Positions 12,323 through 64,000 of a stretch of DNA of 64,000 bases are shown here, piece by piece (positions within the stretch are counted from its first letter, which is position 1; the number at the start of each line of letters is the position of its first letter). The stretch is from Myxocyprinus asiaticus (Eukaryota > Chordata > Actinopteri > Cypriniformes > Catostomidae): assembly GCF_019703515.2 (NCBI RefSeq), contig NC_059346.1, forward strand, positions 52,565,501 to 52,629,500. Reading direction: 5' to 3'. A program made the translations under genes and the position numbers. The notes under the pieces were generated by a model. It saw only the letters and a program-made list of their open reading frames with translations. It did no database searches and was not told where the DNA came from.

Positions 12323-13408
12323 TTTGATATAGTAGAAAAAATAAATTGTGTCAAAAACAAAATTATACAGACCACATTCCCCAGTAGTGAAACAGTCAAA
12401 CCCCGAACAAAACAAACAGAAAAAAGAAAAACGTGCGCATTAACCCTGCGCGCGAAAGCGCCAACCAGCGACAATCCCTCTAAACTCAAAAGGTCCATGA
12501 ACACCCACGAGCCCCCGCGACAACTTTGCCATCGGATTGCTCAATTTTGCCTTACAAATTTGTGAGGCAAAATTACATAGCAGAAAATACTTTTTTAAAA
12601 TAAACCCCAGCCAATAAGAAGAATAAACACAAAGAACGTGTAGATTCATTCACAGAACTGTCTCAAAGGAGTGATCTTCCACAAAACAAATTCCAGCTGA
12701 TATAAAACCGTTCAGATTCCTCGGACAGACAAACGAATGTTCAGTGAGCCAGCTGTTATGAGTTCAGCGGATGACGTAATGATTCCAATGTAAAAATACT
12801 CAAAACAAACTCCAGCCAGCAGGAGGAATAAGCACGAAGAACGAACAGATTAATCCACAGCTGTTCCAAAGGAGTGTTATTCAATAGAACAAGCTCCAGC
12901 CGCTAGGCGGAACCAGTACAAAAAGAAACAAAACCGGCATCCCGGTTCCCCGGGTGGTCGAGTCAATTCACTCGGAGGCCACATAAAAGTATATACCATG
13001 ACTTACACAATCCATCAACTTTATAAAAGACATCCTTTGTGTGAGCATGTAGATATTTTGCGGTCATCTGTAGTGTCCACTCTCAAACTGGCTGGGAACT
13101 TCAATGCAAAAGTAATCTTTCATCAATGCAAAAGTTTCTTTAAGAAAAAAAAGTTTGTTTTGGAGTTTGTTCACAAAACAAACTCCAGCCGCTTGGCGGA
13201 GCAACGCAAAAAGAAAAAAGAAACCAAAATGACGCTCAGCTTCCTCAAAAACCAGAGTAAGTACAGCGAGTCAACCCACTCACATGAGAAACATCCAATG
13301 ATTTACTCACCCATTGATTCAATAAAAGACATTGCCTGATTGGGACATGTAAATACTTTGCGACCGTCCTTCGTTTCTATTCTCAGTTTGGCCGGAAACA
13401 CTCGTTTC

Positions 13409-13894
13409 TTACATTCCTTGAACCGATCGCGTTTCTCTTTTGTCGAAGTCCAGGAACAAGAAAATATTATGGTTCTTCCAAGAAAGCTTCCCTTTGCTCC
13501 TCGCCTGGCACAACACAAGATCTTTATTGGATGATCTCAGAAATCTGGCCAGAATCGATCGGGGCCTTTCTCCCTCAGCAGATCTCCAAGCAGGGTCTCT
13601 GTGAGCTCGCTCGATTTCCAGCTTGTGACCTGTTATGTCGAGCAGACTCTGGAAAAACTCATCTAGGAATTTCACCATATCTCTGCCCTCCTCATGCTCA
13701 GGAATTCCAACAATTCGAACATTATTCCTGTGACTTCTATTCTCAAGATCTTCAAGCTTTTCAAGGAGATGTTCCAAATCAACTTTGGTCACGGGCGGAT
13801 TAGCGGTTAATTCCCTCTCCGAAGATTCCAAAAAATCAATTCGTCTCTCAACATCAGTCACTCTTGTAACTAGCTCAGATAATTTTATTTCCAT
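13409..13894 (-). pseudogene. L1 ORF1p remnant, copy 1
   Basis: 161-codon frame. An N-terminal heptad-rich stretch (LSELVTRVTDVERRIDFLE) is followed by NNVRIVGIPEHEEGRDMVKF, the RNA-binding core typical of L1 ORF1 proteins, and KLEIERAHR. It forms the RNA-binding chaperone of the retrotransposon. The frame breaks before the C-terminal domain is complete. Matches 48290-48787. Confidence 0.85.
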
Positions 13895-14138
13895 CGCCGT
13901 AATCGATCAACGTATTACAGCGAGATCCTCCAAGTCAGCAAGAATCTTCGTCAACATCACCGACATTTTGGACAACTGACGCTGGATCTCCTCTCCCGCC
14001 GTGCCATCCAAATCGAGTTCCCGGTCCACATGCCTGTCGGGGCTTTTTTTTTTTTAAGTGTCTTTTAATGTCTCCAGAGCCGAGGATTTTGACTTCTTTG
14101 CCATGTTTTGCGTCAAAGAGCAAATGTGTAACTGGGTA

Positions 14139-14560
14139 TATTTTTTACTAGTAAGAAAAGAATTGTTGATGTGTGAAATTGGACTTTCAACTAGTAAGAA
14201 ACTAATTTTTGATATCAATAATTACGTTTTGAATAAGAGTGAATGACATACCAGTGTGAAACTTTACTAGTGAAAATTCAATTATAGATATCAAGAATTA
14301 CGGTTTTTACTAGTTGAAATCCCATTTTTGATATCAAGAATGTGATTTCTGCGAGTGATGTCATTTTTGATATAAAGTATTCACATTTTTACTAGTGGAA
14401 ATGTAATTATTGATATCAACAATTGGCATTTCCACTAGTGAAAATTAAATTCTTGATATCAAGAATTAGAATTCTAACTAGTGAAAACTGAATTGTTGAA
14501 ATCAACAATTCATATCCTGCGAATTAATAAAAGCTAAAGCGGCTTGCCATAGGCGCTGTA
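14139..14560. repeat. right palindrome lattice, inverted copy of 4192-4616
   Basis: Reads as the reverse complement of the left arm almost base for base, including irregular parts such as 'gtttcacactggtatgtcatt'. It contains a perfect 20-bp palindrome AATTCTTGATATCAAGAATT (14448-14467). Confidence 0.92.
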
Positions 14561-14797
14561 CAGGAAATAGAAATGATTAGTTCACCTTTCAACTCTTTTT
14601 GTCCGAGTCGTTCATTCTGTCATGTGACAAAAGAACAAATGACTTGAACCAGATGACTCGAGAGGTGAACTAATCATATCTGTTTCCTGTGTGAGCAATG
14701 CATAGCAAATACGGCTGTCACGTGACAAAAGAACGAACGTCAGACTCAAAGATCCAAGTCAGTAAAATGATCTGATCTTCCCATCACTAATGGAAAG

Positions 14798-15262
14798 CCG
14801 AAAGGGACATTTATATTGTTTTTTAAAATCACGTTTAAAAGTACATAGCTTTAAAAGCATGCAAGTGCTGATCTTCGAGACAAAAGTTAGTAGGACGTTT
14901 TAGTTTTCTGTAAATTTACTAAATAAATGACATCTCACAGATGTAACGTAAAGTTTTATTATAAAGTGTATTATATTCTGATATTTCATTAAAGGATGGC
15001 CCCTTATTTATCCACAGAGTTCTGGGCTAAGCCCTGAATATTCACTGACCCAAGAACCGCCCCTGCTGCTCATTTAGCTTAGTGTGGATACATGCCTTGA
15101 TTATTTCAAAATTACATATTAATATATTTCACATGCATTTAACAAAAATATTAATTTTAACAGAGTTCAGAGCAAATACTTAGCCTAAATAAAGGGATTA
15201 GAGCCTTTATATTGAATATCATTGAAAAAAGGCATAAAAATATTTAAATACAGTAAAATATA
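14798..15262. other. no recognisable gene or element
   Basis: AT-rich stretch between the hAT-like element and a Tc1 fragment; nothing identified. Confidence 0.5.
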
Positions 15263-15805
15263 CACTCACTGAGCACTTTATTACAAACACCTGTACACCT
15301 ACTTATTCATGTGATTATCTAATCAGCCAATCGTGTGGCAGCAGTGAAATGCATAAACTCATTCAGATATGGGTCAGGAGCTTCAGTTAATTTTCACATC
15401 AACCATCAGAATGGAGACAAAAATGTATCTCAGTGATTTGGATCGTGGCATGATTGTTGGTGTCAGATGAGCTGGTTTGAGTATTTCTGTAACTGCTGAT
15501 CTCCTGGGATTTTCATGCACAACAGTCTCTAGAGTTTACTCCGAATGATGCAAAAACTAAAAACATCCAGTGAGCGGCAGTTTTGTGGACGGAAATGCCT
15601 TGTTGATGAGAGAGGTCAACGGAGAATGGCCAGACTGGTTTGAGCTGACAGAAAGGCTATGGTAACTCAGATAACTGCTCTGTACAATTGTAGTGAGCAG
15701 AATAGCATCTCAGAATGCACAACATGTCAAACCTTGAGGTGGATGGGCAACAACAGTAGAAGACCATGTCAGGCACTTTATTAGGAACATAGTGTTCACA
15801 CTGTA
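15263..15805 (+). mobile_element. Tc1-like transposon remnant (N-terminal transposase part)
   Basis: The terminal motif GAGCACTTTATTACAAACAC at the left and its inverse GGCACTTTATTAGGAACA (about 15774-15791) bound a plus-strand frame in pieces. The pieces read like a Tc1 helix-turn-helix region (GMIVG, SISVTADLLGFS, VYSE). Stops and shifts are present and the catalytic DDE part is absent. A related copy lies at 56056-56600. Confidence 0.75.
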
Positions 15806-16094
15806 TATAGCGTTGATGGTATATGAATATGCAAAATATTCAGTACGATGGTATCTATAAAGTACCATGGTCTTCTCATCTGATACTGTAACTGTACCAT
15901 AGTGCTCCCACAGTATTTTTCTGCAAGTATCCTCCCTGCTGTTCTGTCTAACTTTATGATTCTCTCTCTATCTCGCTATCTCTTTTCTAATCTCTTTTGT
16001 CTATTTCTCACCCTCATTTATTCATTCTCTCACCCACACATGCATCTCTTTCATATTTTATCTCTCTTTACATCTTTGTTGGTTTTGTTCTCAG

Positions 16095-60921
<44,827 letters not shown>

Positions 60922-61700
60922 CCCTTAATGAGGACATGACCAGAGGGCTGAACCCATACTTCACATCTAGGTGATCCTGAATCTACCGAGAGAAACATAA
61001 CCAATGTTTCACCCTCCAAATCACATGCTATTATTGTCAAAAAGTACTTTGTCACATAATCACTGTGTGAACTGCCTATGCACCAGCTGTTTTGAGCCAT
61101 TAGCATGGGGAGAGGCCTCCACTTTCCCCCTGTATTTTGTCCTGTAAGTCTCCACTGAGCAACAGTTGAGCTAGGTCAGAACGTGAGATGTATGTTCTCC
61201 TATAGAGGCGCCATTGAGGATTTCTTTGGCCGCACTAGTGACTCTCTGAAATGTTTGTATTTTTCGCATAAGTCCTGAACCTGTTTGATGGTTTAGGCTG
61301 TTTTATCATTTGTCATTTTATGTCATTTTTATTTTTAAACAAACATATTTGCTCGGCATCAGTTCGTTGGTCGCCCAAAACAAGTGTACTACATCCATAA
61401 GAAGACTTTCAGTGTGTTACATTCCAACATTTCAGCACTCATCAAAGCAATGAGACCAAATGCATAGGTTTACCTAAGTGCAGTTGATTAAATAGTACAG
61501 TCAGATGGCCTTAATGTGAAATCAAATGATTTTACCAGGCTGTGTGCTTATGTATTATAATTGAGACCATTTGAATGACATGGACACAGCATCAGTCTAC
61601 ACAAATACTCCAAATACCTCTCACTTCTTTGTGGTTCATGCTATATGATGTTTCAAGGAATAGTTACACCCAAAAATAAAATATTCTGTCATTGTTTACT
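60922..61700 (+). other. fer: probable fer 3' untranslated region (end uncertain)
   Basis: Sequence directly after the fer stop. I see no early canonical AATAAA; the first clear one (61675-61680) lies inside the MITE that begins at 61655. The true cleavage site cannot be placed without transcript data. Confidence 0.4.
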
Positions 61701-61991
61701 CACCATCATTTTGTTGCAAACCCATATGATTTTCTTGTTTCCGTGGAACACAAAAGGAGAAGTTTAGCAGTATGTTCATGATGCTCATGGGCTATCAAAC
61801 TCCCAAAAAAGGACACTTAGACATTAATAGCTTTGTGCAAGAAACGGACCAAAATTTAAGCCGTTATTTGCTCAAAATTTTCCCCTCCACTACTGTGAGA
61901 TATCTCCTTTTGTGTTCCATGAAAGAAAGAAACTAAACATGAGGGTGAGTAAATGATGACAGAATTTTCATATTTGGGTGAACTATCCCTT
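61655..61991. mobile_element. complete MITE, 'aaggaatagtt' family, in the fer 3' flank
   Basis: Left end AAGGAATAGTTACACCCAAA (61655) and right end 'atttgggtgaactatccctt' (to 61991) are inverted repeats that stay similar for about 55 bp ('attctgtcatt-tttactcacc'). Non-coding. It supplies AATAAA at 61675-61680. Known: this family is abundant in cyprinid genomes. Confidence 0.88.
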
Positions 61992-62368
61992 TTACGTCCA
62001 ACAAAGATGCCTTGTGGCATATTAGACCATCACCTCAAACTCTGTCCAGAATGGACTGTGGTTCATTTCTGTTGGGATCTCTGTATGGAAAGGTGTTTTT
62101 TTCCTGGTAACCAGCAACCAAAGCCAGCCACAGGCATGTTTATTTGTTTCTATGCGATTGTGTTCTTATTCTTGTGCTGTTTGTGTAATTGCTCTTTTAC
62201 GATCAGGTTTCCTCTTGCAAACAACCCTTGAGACCTAATAGGCATGTATTTACAAGTATTACAGGTTTGGCTAGACAATGATTTGTTCTCTGTTAAGACT
62301 TTCCCAAGTTGTACAGGTGCCATTGTTTTCCATGTTTATATCGCTCTTTATGTACCCAAGCTCCCAGG

Positions 62369-63217
62369 TATGGCAAGCCGATTTGACTTTCAATAATGTG
62401 CATGATATGAATTATGGATATCTAAAATTCTATTTTGTCCGGTTAAAATGTTAATTTGTTATCAGCAATGTTCCATTGTGCTGCAAGTGAAAATGCTCAT
62501 TTTCGATTTCTCTAATCAGGTTGAGACAAGTAAAAATGTTAATTATTGATATCAAAACTGACGTCATTACTTGCAGAATTGGAATTTTAACTAGTATAAA
62601 AAAAAAAAAAATTATACCTCTAATGGAATTGTCACTATGTATTTTTTACTATGTACTTCTAGTAAAAATGATCATTTTTCATTTCTGTTACATTATAAAT
62701 TCAATTGCTGATATCAGGATTGGACATAGTACAACTAGTAAAAATGCGTATTTGGTTTTCACTAGTGGCAATGTTAATGTTAATCAGATATCTGTAATGT
62801 GATTGTGCCTTTTAAGAAATCTTAATTTACTCTTCAGTTCAATTGGGAATGGACATTTTTACTATTAACAATGTAATTATTGAAAAAAAATAAAAATAAT
62901 ATTTTTTACTAGTAAGTAGTACATAGCTGATATAAGAAATTAGAATTTCAACTAGTAAGGAATTATAGATGTCTGTAAATCATTGTGAATTTCTACTAGA
63001 GAAAATGCAGTTACAGATATCAGTAACTGTTTTTTACTAATTGAAATTCTATTTTTGATATCAAGAATAGGCATTTTCATGAATACTGACGTCATGTTTG
63101 ATATCAAGAATTAATGTTTTCACTAGTGCAAATGTAATGACTCATTTCAAGAATTATAGATATCTGTAATCCATGTCCTGCAAGTGATTAAATATCGAAA
63201 GGGCTTGCGATTCCCAT
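62369..63217. repeat. third palindrome-lattice unit, about 850 bp, diverged
   Basis: Starts TATGGCAAGCCGATTTGACT and 'gatatgaattatggatatc'. It contains repeated GATATC and ACTAGT centres and ends 'gatatctgtaatccatgtcctgcaagtgattaa', then 'gggcttgcgattcccata', the inverse of the start. Both ends therefore match the arm ends of the 4038-14789 element, but no TAGTGATGGG terminus or 8-bp duplication is visible here. Confidence 0.8.
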
Positions 63218-64000
63218 AAGTATGTCCATGCGGACTGCCCAAACAGTGTCTTGCCAGCAACTTCCTCCAAGCTCCTGAGTCACATAAATTTGTCATTCCA
63301 TTTCCACAAAAATGGAATAGTGGTTTCTTCAAGGTTTACTCTATAAAAAGCATTCCTTTTGTATTTTGTAAATACTTTTTTGTAGATTCAGTAATTACAT
63401 TTTCTAGGTGTTCTGTTTTTTTCACTGCTAAAACTAATTCTATTAGAATGTTAATGTCTGTCAGGATGGAATATGCCTCAACTTTATTGTTTTTCCAGCT
63501 ATAATAGTCATGATTAAGACCCAGATTAAATACTACTCTAATATTTGCACATTTGGAATACATATAAAGGGTGCTATGCCATTGAATGTTTCTTCTTATT
63601 CTCCAATTTTTTGCCATCACTCTAATGTGGCCAAATGTCAAACACGTGCACGAATCATGCAGAAATGGTGACAAATCAAACATAATGCTACTGTACAATA
63701 CAGTTTTGAGTAGTATATTTGCATGATAGATCTTCACCTTTGGGTTCAGATTAAAGTTGATTTTTTTTTTTTACGGTAAAGCAGAGCTTACATCAATGAA
63801 ACTACTGGTGAGTGAGCTCTTACGATTTTTGCCTTTGTTAACGTCAAAGCAATTATCCTTAGTGTTTTGTTTCCTTCTATTTATTTGAAATACTGTAATA
63901 TTATTCCAGCATTTTAATCTTTGCTTCTTTTTTTTACCATTCACCATAACTCCTACTGTCAGTGTATTAAAGTGATCGCCAGTATTTGTCTGACATTATA
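63218..64000. other. no recognised gene; one unexplained open frame
   Basis: AT-rich 3' flank. A minus-strand frame of 133 codons (63336-63737) is open. Across one stop the same frame continues to 63147. I do not recognise it. Confidence 0.4.

Larger units (their letters stand above)
8063..14120 (-). mobile_element. L1-type LINE, copy 1, nearly full length, frameshifted
   Basis: Read on the minus strand: ORF1 remnant (13409-13894), 5' linker, endonuclease (11714-12322), reverse transcriptase (about 10150-11322), long C-terminal frame (8307-9560), 3' UTR, then an A-tail seen as T8 at 8067-8074. It matches copies 2 and 3 closely. Several frame breaks make it inactive. It is 5'-truncated relative to copy 3 and lies inside the hAT-like element. 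It is itself interrupted at about 9798-10155. No convincing target duplication (only AGAGCA at both edges). Confidence 0.93.
4038..14789. mobile_element. 10.75 kb hAT-like element carrying palindrome lattices and a nested L1
   Basis: Termini are TAGTGATG(T)G at 4038 and CCCATCACTA at 14780-14789, an inverted pair with one mismatch in ten. They are flanked by a perfect 8-bp direct repeat ATGGAAAG (4030-4037 and 14790-14797). An 8-bp duplication with TAGTGATG-type ends is the hallmark of the hAT superfamily. The subterminal arms (4192-4616 and 14139-14560) are near-identical inverted copies. No hAT transposase was found, so it is non-autonomous. Most of its length is an L1 inserted later (8063-14120). 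Alternatively, two related elements could flank unrelated DNA, but the 8-bp repeat argues for one insertion. Confidence 0.7.

Noticed and set aside
8056..14122. AGAGCA at both edges of L1 copy 1 as its target duplication
   Set aside because: Six bases is short and the 5' junction is uncertain; it could be chance.
1..16094. Possible upstream fer exons for the start of the F-BAR domain
   Set aside because: No frame resembling the N-terminal ~69 residues of Fer was found next to splice sites; the missing exons are assumed to lie upstream of the window.

Overview
This window is ray-finned fish nuclear DNA, most likely from a cypriniform or related otophysan. It is AT-rich and intron-dominated. 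It carries repeats typical of those genomes: a dispersed MITE opening AAAGGAATAGTTCACCC, two tRNA-derived SINE families, Tc1/mariner and hAT elements, and L1-type LINEs. The species call is inference from repeat content.

The one clear host gene is fer, a non-receptor tyrosine kinase of the FES/FER family, on the + strand. Seventeen coding exons run from 16095 to the TAG at 60919-60921. All are flanked by AG/GT, the phases agree, and together they give 2259 nt (752 codons plus stop). By comparison with the known family protein of about 820 residues, only the first ~69 residues (start of the F-BAR domain) are missing, presumably encoded upstream of base 1. In order the exons encode the F-BAR, the FX/coiled-coil extension, the linker, the SH2 domain and the complete kinase domain.

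Everything else is intronic or flanking mobile DNA. Bases 1-16094 hold a ~10.75 kb hAT-like element (4038-14789, 8-bp target duplication). Near each end it carries an inverted copy of an unusual lattice of alternating GATATC-centred and ACTAGT-centred palindromes. An L1 LINE sits inside it, and that L1 holds a short element split by a SINE. The intron at 18777-26627 holds a second L1 interrupted by a 1.88 kb solo LTR. The intron at 31062-34329 holds a ~138-bp tandem repeat, a SINE and Tc1 remnants. The 12.7 kb intron at 41135-53807, which splits the Arg codon of the kinase HRD motif, holds a near full-length L1 with a 14-bp target duplication and a Tc1-like element inside it, halves of a CR1/L2-like LINE, a SINE and an hAT MITE. 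The last intron (54568-60784) holds transposon fragments, a 139-bp segment duplicated from the 12.7 kb intron, and two SINEs inserted one after the other at one target. Downstream of fer are a complete MITE and a third palindrome lattice (62369-63217).

The palindrome lattice is the best candidate for something undescribed. It recurs three times, it is inverted at the two ends of the hAT-like element, and it encodes no protein I can see. It may already be catalogued in a fish repeat library, which I could not check.
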